A DNA stretch of 36,354 nucleotides. It comes from Lachnospiraceae bacterium A4 (GTDB taxonomy: Bacteria > Bacillota > Clostridia > Lachnospirales > Lachnospiraceae). This document shows positions 24,496 to 33,126 of this stretch, piece by piece. The notes under the pieces are model-generated. The model saw only the letters and a list, made by a program, of their open reading frames with translations. It searched no databases and was not told where the DNA came from. A program made the translations under genes and the position numbers. The number at the start of each line of letters is the position of its first letter. Position 1 is the first letter of the stretch. The stretch is from the NCBI GenBank assembly GCA_000403215.2, contig KE159528.1:12754-49107 (forward strand). The letters run 5' to 3'.

Positions 24496-25926
24496 TTATA
24501 ACAGTTCCTTGAGCACCTTATTTACCGTACCGGGGTCAGCTTTTCCCCGCATTGCTTTCATGGTCTGTCCAACCAGAAAACCGATCGCCTTTTCCTTGCC
24601 GCCTCGGTAATCTGCCACAGACTGCGGGTTTGCACGAATGACCTCCTCGACCGCCTTTCTAAGCGCCCCCTCGTCGTTTACTGTCTTTAAGCCCTTCTCC
24701 TCCACATACTTTTCAGGGTCCATGTCCTCGGCAAACATCACTTCAAACACTTCCTTTGCCACCGTGGAGTTCACTGCCTTACTGTCCACCAGCCCGATTA
24801 GCTTTGCCAAATTTTCGGGTGAGAAACAGATTTCCTCTGGATCCATGCCCTTTTCTTTCAATAGCCGAAGTGTCTCCCCCATCAGCCAGTTTGACACCTT
24901 TTTCGGCTGGCCGCAGATTGCCACAGTCTCCTCGAATAAATCTGCAAGATGCTTCGAATCCGTGATGATGCCGATATCGTACTCTGGAATGTCAAACTCT
25001 GTTTTGTAGCGCGCCATTTTCTCCTCGCGAAACTCCGGCTGGCTGTCACGAATCTGGGCAATCCACTCGTCACTGATATAGATGGGCGGCAAATCCGGGT
25101 CTGGAAAATACCTGTAATCCTGCGCGTCCTCCTTCGAGCGCATCGCGTAGGAATACTCTTTTGCCTCGTCCCAGCGTCTCGTCTCCTGTGTCACCTGCTG
25201 CCCCGATTCAAGCAGTTCAATCTGACGTTCACGTTCCCCCTCAATCGCATGGGTAATCGCCCGAAACGAGTTGAGATTCTTCATCTCCGTGCGCGTCCCG
25301 AACGTTTCTGCGCCGACCTCCCTGACAGAAAGGTTGACATCCGCACGCATGGAGCCTTCATTTAATTTACAGTCCGAAGCTCCGAGATACTGCACGATCA
25401 TGCGCAGCTTTTCAAGGTAGGCGATAACCTCCTCGGCACTCCGCATGTCCGGCTCTGAAACAATCTCTATAAGCGGCACACCGGAACGGTTATAATCCAC
25501 CAGCGAACAGTCCTCCCACTCGTCATGAATCAGCTTTCCGGCGTCCTCCTCCATATGAATCTCATGGATTCCCACCGACTTTTTTCCCTCGGAAGTCTCA
25601 ATGTCCACATGCCCGTTTCTGCAAATCGGCAGATAAAGCTGGCTGATTTGATAATTCTGCGGGTTGTCTGGATAAAAATAATTTTTCCGGTCGAACTTAC
25701 AGTACTGTGTAATCGTGCAGTTTGTGGCAAGCCCGACTGCCATCGCAGCATTTACCACCTGCCGATTCAGCACCGGAAGCGAACCCGGCATCCCTGTGCA
25801 GACAGGGCAGGTATGGGTATTCGGTGCTCCGCCAAACGCCGTGGAACAGCCGCAGAATATTTTCGTCTTTGTCGCAAGCTCCACATGAACTTCCAGACCA
25901 ATCACAGTCTCATATTGTTTTGCCAT
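24496..25926 (-). CDS. gatB: Aspartyl/glutamyl-tRNA amidotransferase subunit B
   Basis: GatB phosphorylates misacylated Glu-tRNA(Gln) or Asp-tRNA(Asn) and passes ammonia from GatA to make Gln- or Asn-tRNA. The 476-residue length is normal. The N-terminus MAKQYETVIGLEVHVEL is typical, as are CSTAFGGAPNTHTCPVCTGMPG, FDRKNYFYPDNP and the YRYFPDPDLPP motif. The C-terminal YqeY-like tail (about 330-476) binds the tRNA elbow. ATG 25926 has GAGGAG upstream; the start at 25941 would cover that site. It is the last of the gatC-gatA-gatB set. Confidence 0.98.
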   Translation of the reverse strand: MAKQYETVIGLEVHVELATKTKIFCGCSTAFGGAPNTHTCPVCTGMPGSLPVLNRQVVNAAMAVGLATNCTITQYCKFDRKNYFYPDNPQNYQISQLYLPICRNGHVDIETSEGKKSVGIHEIHMEEDAGKLIHDEWEDCSLVDYNRSGVPLIEIVSEPDMRSAEEVIAYLEKLRMIVQYLGASDCKLNEGSMRADVNLSVREVGAETFGTRTEMKNLNSFRAITHAIEGERERQIELLESGQQVTQETRRWDEAKEYSYAMRSKEDAQDYRYFPDPDLPPIYISDEWIAQIRDSQPEFREEKMARYKTEFDIPEYDIGIITDSKHLADLFEETVAICGQPKKVSNWLMGETLRLLKEKGMDPEEICFSPENLAKLIGLVDSKAVNSTVAKEVFEVMFAEDMDPEKYVEEKGLKTVNDEGALRKAVEEVIRANPQSVADYRGGKEKAIGFLVGQTMKAMRGKADPGTVNKVLKELL

Positions 25927-25988
25927 TTTCTCACTCCTCATTTTTTATCATCTTACGAACATAATCCCCATTTTTAAGCCGCCTGTCA

Positions 25989-27431
25989 TCACTGTTTTTC
26001 ATAAGTATACGCTGCCTGTATCAGTTTCTTTTCCTGAAAACTGTCCGCAATCAGCTGTAACCCGATTGGCAGCCCTTTCGAATCCTTCCCGCACGGCAGC
26101 GAGATTGCGGGCAGTCCTGCCAGATTGACCGATATGGTATAAATGTCTCCAAGATACATTTTGAGCGGATCTGACAAGCTTTCCCCCAGCCTTGGCGCAG
26201 TGGTTGGCGCGACAGGTCCAAGAATCAAGTCATACTTTGCAAAGGCGTCATCAAAAGCGTTCTTTATCATCGCCTTTACCTTCAGGGCTTTGAGATAATA
26301 GGCATCATAGTAACCGGAGCTTAGCACAAACGAGCCGAGCATGATTCTGCGCTTCACCTCTGCACCAAAGCCTTCCGAGCGCGTCTTTTTGTACATATCA
26401 TGAAGTCCCTCAAATGACGCTGCGCGATAACCGTACTTGATGCCGTCAAACCGTTCGAGATTCGAGCTTGCCTCCGCCGCCGCAATTGTATAGTAAGCTG
26501 GTATCGCATACGCGACAAGGCTCAGGTCAAACTCCTCAACAACCGCTCCCTTTGCCGCAAGCTGTCTTGCTGCCGCAAGCACTGCATCTTTTACTTCGCC
26601 GTCAAGCCCCTCCCCAAAATAATCTCTCGGAATGCCGATTTTCATTCCTTTTACATCGTCCACCAGTGCCGCTGTAAAGTCAGTATCCTTATTCTCTTCT
26701 TTTCTATTGATCGAAGTGGCATCTTTTACGTCATGGGACGCAATGACCTCCAAGACAGCCGCGCAGTCCGCCACATTTTTTGTCAGCGGTCCAATCTGGT
26801 CCAGTGACGAGCCATATGCGACTAAGCCATAGCGCGAAACGGTTCCGTATGTGGGCTTCAATCCCACCACGCCGCAGAAAGAAGCCGGCTGTCTGATGGA
26901 GCCTCCTGTGTCAGATCCCAGCGCAAAATAGCACTCTCCCGCCGCTACTGCCGCCGCCGAGCCGCCCGAAGAGCCGCCCGGAACATGGTCTGTGTTCCAC
27001 GGATTTCTGGTCACGCCATATGCGGAGGTCTCGGTTGTCGAACCCATCGCAAACTCGTCCATGTTGGTCTTGCCAATCACCACTGCCCCTGCTTTTTCGA
27101 GGTTGACCACCGCCTCTGCCGAGAACGTCGGGACAAAGTTTTCCAGTATTTTTGAAGAACATGTGGTGCGCATTCCCTCTGTGCACAGATTGTCCTTCAC
27201 CGCCACAGGCACGCCTGCGAGAACTCCGTTCAGCTCGCCTTTCTCAATTTTTTCCTGTACGGCTGCCGCTGCCTTCAATGCCTGTTCCCTATCCATCGTA
27301 ACATAGGCATTAATGTCTCTTTCCCTCTCATCAATCCTTGACAGCACAGCCGCCATGGCATCCACGGCCGTGACCTTTCCCTGCTTGATCGCCGCAGAAA
27401 GCTCTACGGCGCTATATGCTAAAATATCCAT
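25989..27431 (-). CDS. gatA: Aspartyl/glutamyl-tRNA amidotransferase subunit A
   Basis: GatA is the glutaminase of the complex, an amidase-signature enzyme. The 480-residue protein has the catalytic Lys79 (VAVKDNL), cis-Ser at 154-155 (PGGSSGGSAAA) and nucleophile Ser178 (GSDTGGSIRQ). Length and order match the family. It lies 15 bases after gatC and before gatB. It works with GatB and GatC in the cytoplasm. Confidence 0.98.
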   Translation of the reverse strand: MDILAYSAVELSAAIKQGKVTAVDAMAAVLSRIDERERDINAYVTMDREQALKAAAAVQEKIEKGELNGVLAGVPVAVKDNLCTEGMRTTCSSKILENFVPTFSAEAVVNLEKAGAVVIGKTNMDEFAMGSTTETSAYGVTRNPWNTDHVPGGSSGGSAAAVAAGECYFALGSDTGGSIRQPASFCGVVGLKPTYGTVSRYGLVAYGSSLDQIGPLTKNVADCAAVLEVIASHDVKDATSINRKEENKDTDFTAALVDDVKGMKIGIPRDYFGEGLDGEVKDAVLAAARQLAAKGAVVEEFDLSLVAYAIPAYYTIAAAEASSNLERFDGIKYGYRAASFEGLHDMYKKTRSEGFGAEVKRRIMLGSFVLSSGYYDAYYLKALKVKAMIKNAFDDAFAKYDLILGPVAPTTAPRLGESLSDPLKMYLGDIYTISVNLAGLPAISLPCGKDSKGLPIGLQLIADSFQEKKLIQAAYTYEKQ

Positions 27432-27446
27432 ACATAATCTCCATTT

Positions 27447-27740
27447 TTATTCAAATGTTTTCGGCACCATGAACATATTGTCCTTTTCGCCGGGCGCATT
27501 CTTTAACGTTTTCTCACTCTCGTCACCGTTTGTCACCACATCCTCGCGGAACACGTTCTGCACCGGTAATACATGGGACATCGGTTCAATGCCTGTCGTG
27601 TCCAGTTCCGCTAATTTGTCAATATAGTCGAGCATTCTGCCCATATCCGCCTTCGCCTGCTCCTTCTCCTCCTCCGAGAGCGCAAGTTTCGCCAGAATCC
27701 CGACATATTCGATTGTCTCGTCCGTAATCACATTTGCCAT
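27447..27740 (-). CDS. gatC: Aspartyl/glutamyl-tRNA amidotransferase subunit C
   Basis: GatC is the small scaffold that wraps between GatA and GatB. The 97-residue protein has the family pattern: [44 protein letters not shown], and a C-terminal [16 protein letters not shown] lies rather far (about 13 bases) before the ATG. The gene follows aspS across a large intercistronic hairpin. Confidence 0.97.
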   Translation of the reverse strand: MANVITDETIEYVGILAKLALSEEEKEQAKADMGRMLDYIDKLAELDTTGIEPMSHVLPVQNVFREDVVTNGDESEKTLKNAPGEKDNMFMVPKTFE

Positions 27741-27764
27741 ATTAATAACTATGCTCCTTTCTCC

Positions 27765-27830
27765 GTGTGAAACTTAGTACTTCTCCGCGAAATGCCCTTT
27801 GGCATGAGCGGCTAGAAGTACTTTTCACAC
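27765..27830 (-). other. Large intercistronic hairpin between aspS and gatC
   Basis: The segment folds into a nearly continuous 26-bp stem. Outer arms GTGTGAAA/TTTCACAC, then AGTACTTCT/AGAAGTACT, CCGC/GCGG and ATGCC/GGCAT close a short loop. It begins inside the aspS stop codon. No T run follows on either strand, so it is not a classic terminator. It may be an RNA-processing site or stabiliser, or a small repeat element. Confidence 0.75.
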
Positions 27831-29566
27831 TAATCCCGCACCTTGATATGCACCTCGCGCAGCTGCTGCTCCGTGACCTCATTCGGCGCGCCGCACATCA
27901 AATCCTGTGCCGAACCGCTCATCGGAAAAGCAATCACTTCCCTGATATTCTCCTCATTTTTGAGCAGCATGAGCATTCTGTCAATTCCCGGCGCCATGCC
28001 TGCATGTGGCGGCGCACCGAACTGGAATGCCTGATAGAGTGCACCGAACTTTGATTGCAGTGTCTCCTTGTCATATCCGGCAATCTCAAACGCCTTCACC
28101 ATAATCTCCATGTCATGATTTCTGACCGCTCCGCTTGACAGCTCCACGCCATTGCAAACGATATCATACTGGTACGCCAGAATATCCAGCGGGTTCTCGC
28201 TGCCAAGCGCCTCCAGTCCGCCCTGCGGCATGGAAAAGGGATTGTGTGTAAAACCAATCTGCCTTGTCTCGGGGTCTCGTTCAAACATTGGAAAATCATT
28301 GATATAGCAAAAACGGTATGCATTCTTTTCACACAGATCAAGCTTCTCGCCAAGCTCTATGCGAAGCTGTCCCGCATAGTAATTTGCACGCTCCTCCTTG
28401 TCCGCGATAAAGAAAATGGTATCGCCCGGTTCCAGCCCCGCAAGCGTTGCAAGCTCCGCTTTGAGCCCGTCAGGAATAAACTTGTCAATCGGCCCCTTGT
28501 AAGTCCTGTCCGCCGCAACTTCAAGATATCCAAGACCGCCCATTCCCATACCCGTCGCAAAGTCCAGCAGCTTTTCGTGGAAGCCCTTTGACATCTCGGC
28601 ACATACCTTGATTGCCCGCACCGTCCTGCCGATAAAGGGCTTGAACGAACACTTCTGGAAAAAGTCTGTCACATCAAGTATGCGCAGCGGGTTTCTTAAA
28701 TCCGGCTTATCTGTTCCAAATTCCAGCATTGCCTGTCTGTAGCTGATAATCGGATAAGGTGCCTTTGTCACCGCATACCCATCCGGCGCAAACTTTTCAA
28801 ATGTCGCAGAAAGAACCTCCTCGCCGACCCGGAACACATCCTCCTGCGTTGCAAAGCTCATCTCGAAATCAAGCTGGTAAAACTCACCCGGCGAGCGATC
28901 CGCGCGCGCATCCTCATCGCGGAAGCACGGTGCAATCTGAAAATACCGGTCAAAACCAGATGCCATCAAAAGCTGCTTATACTGCTGCGGCGCCTGTGGA
29001 AGCGCATAAAATTTGCCCTTGTATTTTCTGGAAGGTACGATATAATCCCTTGCGCCCTCTGGCGATGACGCGCACAAAATCGGTGTCTGCATCTCCAAAA
29101 AACCCATCTCCGTCATCTTCTGCCGCAGAAAGCTGATGACCTGTGAGCGGAAAATCATGTTATCCTTTACCTTTTTGTTCCGCAGATCTAAATAACGGTA
29201 TTTTAACCGCACGTCCTCGCGCGTCTCCTTTGATGTCATAATCTCAAACGGAAGCTGCTGGTATACCTTTCCCAGCACCGTCACTTTTTTTGCTTCCAGC
29301 TCTATCGTCCCTGTCGGAAGCTTTGGATTGTACGTATCCTCGTCACGCTTTTCCACCAGCCCTTCGATGGATATGCACATCTCTTTGCTGATGCCGTCCA
29401 AGAGTGTCGTGTCTCTCATGACCACCTGCAATGTGCCGTACATATCGCGCAGATCGATAAACGATACGCCGCCGTGGTCGCGGATGTTTTCCACCCATCC
29501 TGCAACCTGCAATGTCTGACCAATATGCTGTTCACTGATTTCCTTCATTGTAATGTCTCTGTACAT
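27830..29566 (-). CDS. aspS: Aspartyl-tRNA synthetase, probably non-discriminating
   Basis: The enzyme charges tRNA with aspartate. The 578-residue protein has the N-terminal OB-fold anticodon domain (about 1-105), class II motif 2 FRDEDARADRSPGEFYQLDF (215-234) and a C-terminal motif 3 (GAPPHAGMAPGIDRMLML). The segment NGVELSSGAVRNHD is of the alpha-proteobacterial/rickettsial kind rather than the ELGGGSIRIH seen in E. coli and Bacillus (from memory). Being cotranscribed with gatCAB, it probably also makes Asp-tRNA(Asn) for transamidation. AGGAGG lies seven bases before the ATG. A T-box leader precedes it. Confidence 0.97.
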   Translation of the reverse strand: MYRDITMKEISEQHIGQTLQVAGWVENIRDHGGVSFIDLRDMYGTLQVVMRDTTLLDGISKEMCISIEGLVEKRDEDTYNPKLPTGTIELEAKKVTVLGKVYQQLPFEIMTSKETREDVRLKYRYLDLRNKKVKDNMIFRSQVISFLRQKMTEMGFLEMQTPILCASSPEGARDYIVPSRKYKGKFYALPQAPQQYKQLLMASGFDRYFQIAPCFRDEDARADRSPGEFYQLDFEMSFATQEDVFRVGEEVLSATFEKFAPDGYAVTKAPYPIISYRQAMLEFGTDKPDLRNPLRILDVTDFFQKCSFKPFIGRTVRAIKVCAEMSKGFHEKLLDFATGMGMGGLGYLEVAADRTYKGPIDKFIPDGLKAELATLAGLEPGDTIFFIADKEERANYYAGQLRIELGEKLDLCEKNAYRFCYINDFPMFERDPETRQIGFTHNPFSMPQGGLEALGSENPLDILAYQYDIVCNGVELSSGAVRNHDMEIMVKAFEIAGYDKETLQSKFGALYQAFQFGAPPHAGMAPGIDRMLMLLKNEENIREVIAFPMSGSAQDLMCGAPNEVTEQQLREVHIKVRD

Positions 29567-29705
29567 TTCATATCCTCCTCAACAAATGTATCGCTTTCCG
29601 AAGTTCTCCCGCAAGTCCGGTGTAAAAACTTCGAAAAACAATCTTATTCCCCAGAACATGCTTGAAAATTCATTCCTGACATCTGTTTGCTCTAGGCGCT
29701 CCATC

Positions 29706-29985
29706 AAAAAATCCCGGAATACAAAATGTATTCCGGGACGGATAACTGAACTATACCCGCGGTACCACCCGCATTGACAAAACACTGAATCGTAAGAATG
29801 CTTTATCCTCTCTTGCGCTTAACGTGCGCTCACGTATTACCCTACTAAGGCATTGTAACGCCCCTGCCTTTTCAGATAATCTGCTCCAGAGTGTTCCCTT
29901 CGCCAGCTTCCGCGGACAGCGCTCTCAGTCGGTGACGCCGTCTTCCTGTCGTTTTCATTGGCAAGAGTCTCCTTCATGGCATTTA
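29706..29985 (-). promoter_or_regulatory. T-box riboswitch leader of the aspS-gatCAB operon
   Basis: The leader holds the conserved T-box core (GGGTGGTACCGCG, within 29756-29773 on the minus strand), which base-pairs with an uncharged tRNA 3' end. A terminator hairpin with perfect 12-bp arms TCCCGGAATACA and TGTATTCCGGGA follows (29712-29738), then TTTTTT (29706-29711). Stem I upstream has a GAGAG bulge motif and a likely specifier loop reading GGGAACACTC (about 29891-29899). No GAC codon occurs there; AAC (Asn) followed by A, overlapping GAA (Glu), is the best specifier candidate. Binding of uncharged tRNA would let transcription proceed. Confidence 0.9.
29712..29738 (-). terminator. T-box attenuator terminator
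   Basis: A 12-bp GC-rich stem with an AAA-type loop (TTT on the minus strand) is followed directly by six T on the minus strand. It competes with the antiterminator that contains the T-box core. Confidence 0.9.
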
Positions 29986-29992
29986 CTTGTAA

Positions 29993-29998
29993 ATTATA
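29993..29998 (-). promoter_or_regulatory. -10 element of the aspS-gatCAB promoter
   Basis: A perfect TATAAT lies on the minus strand just upstream of the T-box leader. The -35 is weak: TTGGAA at a 15-base spacing, or TCTTGG at 17. Transcription would start near 29985. Confidence 0.6.
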
Positions 29999-30111
29999 TC
30001 ATACGCATTTTTATTCCAAGATTTTTTGTTGCTCTTAGGATAGCACAACGGAAAAATCATTGCAAGTATTTTTTTCAGATTTACAAAACTTTCTCCATTC
30101 ATTTTTCGTAG

Positions 30112-30140
30112 TTGCGCCTTTTGCCGTCAGGTAGTATACT
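30112..30140 (+). promoter_or_regulatory. Promoter of the Rpn-type gene
   Basis: TTGCGC (30112-30117) and TATACT (30135-30140) are spaced 17 bases. The start codon at 30241 leaves a leader of about 95 bases that contains a strong hairpin. Confidence 0.6.
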
Positions 30141-30171
30141 GAAATCAAGTAGGGAAGATTTCTTTCCGCCT

Positions 30172-30216
30172 ACGCGGGCGCCGGACATCTGTCAGCTTGC
30201 TAGAATGCGCCCGTGT
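30172..30216 (+). other. Structured 5' leader hairpin before the Rpn-type gene
   Basis: ACGCGGGCGC (30172-30181) pairs with GCGCCCGTGT (30207-30216) over ten base pairs, with one G-T pair. Inside the loop GACA-TC-TGTC can form a small second stem. The hairpin lies 24 bases before the ATG. It might be a regulatory RNA element; no known riboswitch class was recognised. Confidence 0.55.
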
Positions 30217-30240
30217 GCATACACAAGAAAGGACTGCTTC

Positions 30241-31197
30241 ATGACAAAGAAAACACAATACTTAAAGCCTGACACCATCCTCAAAAATTACTGGAATGAC
30301 AACGAACATTTTGCCGACCTGTTCAACGCAGTTTTGTTTGACGGAAAGCAAGTCATTAAGGCCACGGAACTTACAGACTTAAATACTGAAAGTTCCTCTG
30401 TTTTGGAACACAAAAATTATGCCGAAAGCATTGTGGCATCAAGAGACAGCATAAAAGCGCGAAAGAAATCAACCATTTACGGAATTGAACTTGTCCTTCT
30501 CGGAAGGGAAGATCAAGACCATATTCACTATGCAATGCCAATGCGGAATATGGGTTATGATTACGGCACTTACAAAAAACAATACGACAGCAATGCAAAA
30601 AAGTACAAAACCTCTGAGGGATTGAGTGAAGATGAATATCTCTCCAAAATGAAAAAGAGTGATAGATTTTATCCCGTCATCACACTCACAGTTTATTATG
30701 GCGAAAAACCGTGGGACGGACCGACCTCACTCCATGAAATGCTCGATATTCCAAAAGAACTGGAACCGTTTGTCAATGACTATAAAATACTGCTTGTCGA
30801 GGCGAGGCGAAATAATCTGATGCTCCATAATCTCGAAAATATTGATTTATTTAATCTGTTTGAGATTGCCCTAGACAAAAACATCCCTAGGAAAGAGGCA
30901 AAGAAAAAAGCCATACAATACTGCGAAGAACATAAAACAGACAAATCTGTTATCATGACCTTTGCGGGCGCAATTAATATGCAGCTTGATTATAACACAT
31001 TAAATAAGGGAGATGGTACCATGTACAGTTTATTTGAAGAACTTGCAAAAGACAGCAAAGCCGAAGGAATTATTGAAATCTGTCTTGACTGTGGTCTTTC
31101 TGATGATACTATTCTGGAAAAATTACAGCAAAAATTAAATATATCCTTGCAGCAGGCGCAGGAATACCTCAACACATTTGCCAAGCAGTCCATATAA
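30241..31197 (+). CDS. Rpn-family recombination-promoting nuclease / PD-(D/E)XK transposase-like protein
   Basis: The 318-residue protein resembles Rpn/Transposase_31-type nucleases common as multicopy genes in gut clostridia. The N-terminal part has FADLFNAVLFDGKQVIKATEL. The nuclease core is around residues 70-190, with GIELVLLGRE, RFYPVITLTVYYGEKPWDGP and the downstream KILLVEARR. The tail ends in a helical LQQKLNISLQQAQEYL motif typical of the family. Rpn proteins cut DNA and promote RecA-independent recombination in E. coli. ATG 30241 has AAAGGA upstream; a longer frame from TTG 30112 would begin in the promoter. Confidence 0.85.
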   Translation: MTKKTQYLKPDTILKNYWNDNEHFADLFNAVLFDGKQVIKATELTDLNTESSSVLEHKNYAESIVASRDSIKARKKSTIYGIELVLLGREDQDHIHYAMPMRNMGYDYGTYKKQYDSNAKKYKTSEGLSEDEYLSKMKKSDRFYPVITLTVYYGEKPWDGPTSLHEMLDIPKELEPFVNDYKILLVEARRNNLMLHNLENIDLFNLFEIALDKNIPRKEAKKKAIQYCEEHKTDKSVIMTFAGAINMQLDYNTLNKGDGTMYSLFEELAKDSKAEGIIEICLDCGLSDDTILEKLQQKLNISLQQAQEYLNTFAKQSI

Positions 31198-31308
31198 GTC
31201 TACTCTCAGATGCAAAAAATACTTCTAAACCAGTAAAAGACGCTGCCCAAGAAGTATGAAGTTTCGCATAATAAAACGCAAAATACAGAAGGCAAAGTGG
31301 TGATATTT

Positions 31309-31977
31309 ATGAAACATAAAATACTAATCATTGAAGATGATTTTACCATACAGACGCAGCTAAAAACCCTCTTGACCGCAAACGGATACGAGGTTCACAT
31401 TGTCACCAACTTTTCAGATATCATTCATCTGCTCAAAGAATCCACCCCGCATCTGGTTCTGCTGGATATCAAGCTGCCTGTAAACAGCGGATTTGAAATC
31501 TGCTCACAAATCCGTACTTTTTCTGATATTCCCATCATCTTTGTGACAAGCAGCAACACCGATATGGACGAGTTAAACAGCATTATGCTAGGCGGAGATG
31601 CTTTTATCACAAAGCCCTACAACACCGCAATCCTACTGGCTAAAATTGCCTCGCTGTTAAAGCGCGCGTATGCCTTGCCGCAGACAGAAGTCCTCACATG
31701 GAACGGTGCCGCGCTGCATTTAGAAAGCAGCCAGATCGCACACAATGACCACAAAACCGACTTGACCAAAAACGAAGTAAAAATACTCTATTATCTGTTC
31801 CGAAACGCCGGAAAAATCTGTTCCCGCAATGACATTGTCGATTTCCTGTGGGACAATCAGCTCTATGTGGACGACAATGCCTTGAGTGTAAACATTGCCC
31901 GCATTCGGGAGAAACTGACAGGTATTGGTCTGACCAACTTTATCAAAACCAAACACAGGCAGGGGTACATCATATGA
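31309..31977 (+). CDS. Response regulator, BceR/OmpR type
   Basis: The 222-residue protein has a receiver domain (IIEDDF at the acidic pocket, phosphoacceptor Asp53 in LLDIKLP, Thr/Ser in FVTSSN, Lys in TKPYN). A winged-helix DNA-binding domain follows (about 130-222, ending FIKTKHRQGYII). It should activate the bceAB-like operon downstream by binding TNACA-N4-TGTAA sites. ATG 31309 is preferred over two in-frame GTG codons just upstream. Its stop overlaps the kinase start as ATGA. Confidence 0.93.
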   Translation: MKHKILIIEDDFTIQTQLKTLLTANGYEVHIVTNFSDIIHLLKESTPHLVLLDIKLPVNSGFEICSQIRTFSDIPIIFVTSSNTDMDELNSIMLGGDAFITKPYNTAILLAKIASLLKRAYALPQTEVLTWNGAALHLESSQIAHNDHKTDLTKNEVKILYYLFRNAGKICSRNDIVDFLWDNQLYVDDNALSVNIARIREKLTGIGLTNFIKTKHRQGYII

Positions 31978-32990
31978 ATGGCAGACAATATCTAAAAAAT
32001 CAGCTTCCCGTTTTACTCGTCAATCTTCTGGGCATAATTACGCTCTCCTTATTTCTGCTTGCCTGCGGCAATTCTATCCAAAGTATTCTTTTTCTCTCCT
32101 GTGTCTGGGGAGCTGTCGTCCTTCTCTACCTAACCGTCCTCTATCGCAGGCGGAAAAAATATTTGGAAAATATGCTGTCTATGGCAGAACAGCTAGAGGA
32201 GCGCTATATCATTCCAGAAGTCATAAAAATCCCCGAGCGTGCCGATGATCAGGTTTTCTACCAGCTTCTGAAAATGGCTGAAAAATCCATGTTGGAAAAA
32301 ATAGGCAGTGTGCAGCGTGAGCGAAGCGAATACAAAGAATATATCGAACAGTGGATTCACGAAGTCAAAACCCCGATCACAGCCCTGAAGCTGCTCTGTG
32401 AAAACAACCGCTCCCCATTTACAAGAGAAATGCTGGCAGAGCTTGAGAATATCAATCGTTTTACCGAGCAGGCGCTCTACTATGCCCGCAGCGAGCATCC
32501 CGAAAAAGACTATTGCGTCCGTGAAATCAATCTAAATGATGTCGTGCACAGCGCAATCGCAGATAGCAAATATCTCCTCCGTCAAAATCATGTCACGGTG
32601 ACGGTTGATAAAATGGAAAACCGTGTCTACACCGATGAAAAATGGGTGCGCTTTATCCTGAACCAGCTCATTAGCAATGCCGTCAAATACCGCACAAACC
32701 AGCCAGTTTTACACTTCTATTCCACAAGAAAAGAAAACCATGTACTTTTGTCCGTAGCAGATAACGGTATCGGCATTGCTCAAAGCGATATATCCCTCAT
32801 TTTCGAAAAGGGTTTCACCGGACAGAATGGTCGAACCGTCCCAAACGCCACAGGCATTGGACTGTACCTTTGCAAGCGTCTCTGTGACAAATTGGGCATC
32901 GGGCTGACTGCCCATTCAGAAGGAATCGGGACAAGGATGGTTCTCTCTTTTCAAATCAATCATTTTGTGTCCGATTTTCTAGTCGAGTAA
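31974..32990 (+). CDS. Intramembrane-sensing histidine kinase, BceS type
   Basis: The 338-residue kinase has two transmembrane helices (about 12-31 and 36-57) joined by only a few residues, so it has no outside sensor domain. BceS kinases of this plan sense antibiotic flux through contact with the BceAB transporter. The phosphoacceptor is His129 in EQWIHEVKTPITALKLL. The ATPase has NQLISNAVKYR, DNGIGI and GIGLYLCKRLC. ATG 31974 overlaps the regulator stop by four bases; longer frames upstream lie inside the regulator gene. Confidence 0.93.
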   Translation: MNGRQYLKNQLPVLLVNLLGIITLSLFLLACGNSIQSILFLSCVWGAVVLLYLTVLYRRRKKYLENMLSMAEQLEERYIIPEVIKIPERADDQVFYQLLKMAEKSMLEKIGSVQRERSEYKEYIEQWIHEVKTPITALKLLCENNRSPFTREMLAELENINRFTEQALYYARSEHPEKDYCVREINLNDVVHSAIADSKYLLRQNHVTVTVDKMENRVYTDEKWVRFILNQLISNAVKYRTNQPVLHFYSTRKENHVLLSVADNGIGIAQSDISLIFEKGFTGQNGRTVPNATGIGLYLCKRLCDKLGIGLTAHSEGIGTRMVLSFQINHFVSDFLVE

Positions 32991-33019
32991 AGAAGATTTA
33001 TCCATATACGTAAAACTTC

Positions 33020-33066
33020 TTACAGTTTTGTAAGAACTCTGTAAGAAAATCTGATACAAAAAGTTC
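33020..33066 (+). promoter_or_regulatory. BceR-type operator and promoter of the bceAB-like operon
   Basis: TTACA-GTTT-TGTAA at 33020-33033 fits the TNACA-N4-TGTAA motif known for BceR-type regulators. A further half-site GTAAGAA follows near 33041. A possible -35 (TTGTAA, 33028-33033) and -10 (TGATAC, about 33052-33057) overlap or follow it, giving a site suited to activation. The match to the regulator encoded upstream is inference. Confidence 0.65.
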
Positions 33067-33126
33067 GCTGCACGATTTACAATCAATGTGACAATACAAA
33101 ACTGATTGATTGACGGAGGAATAATC

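Noticed and set aside
31228-31258. Inverted repeat ATACTTCT / AGAAGTAT after the Rpn-type gene as a terminator
   Set aside because: The arms are eight bases with a loop of about 23 bases and there is no T run.
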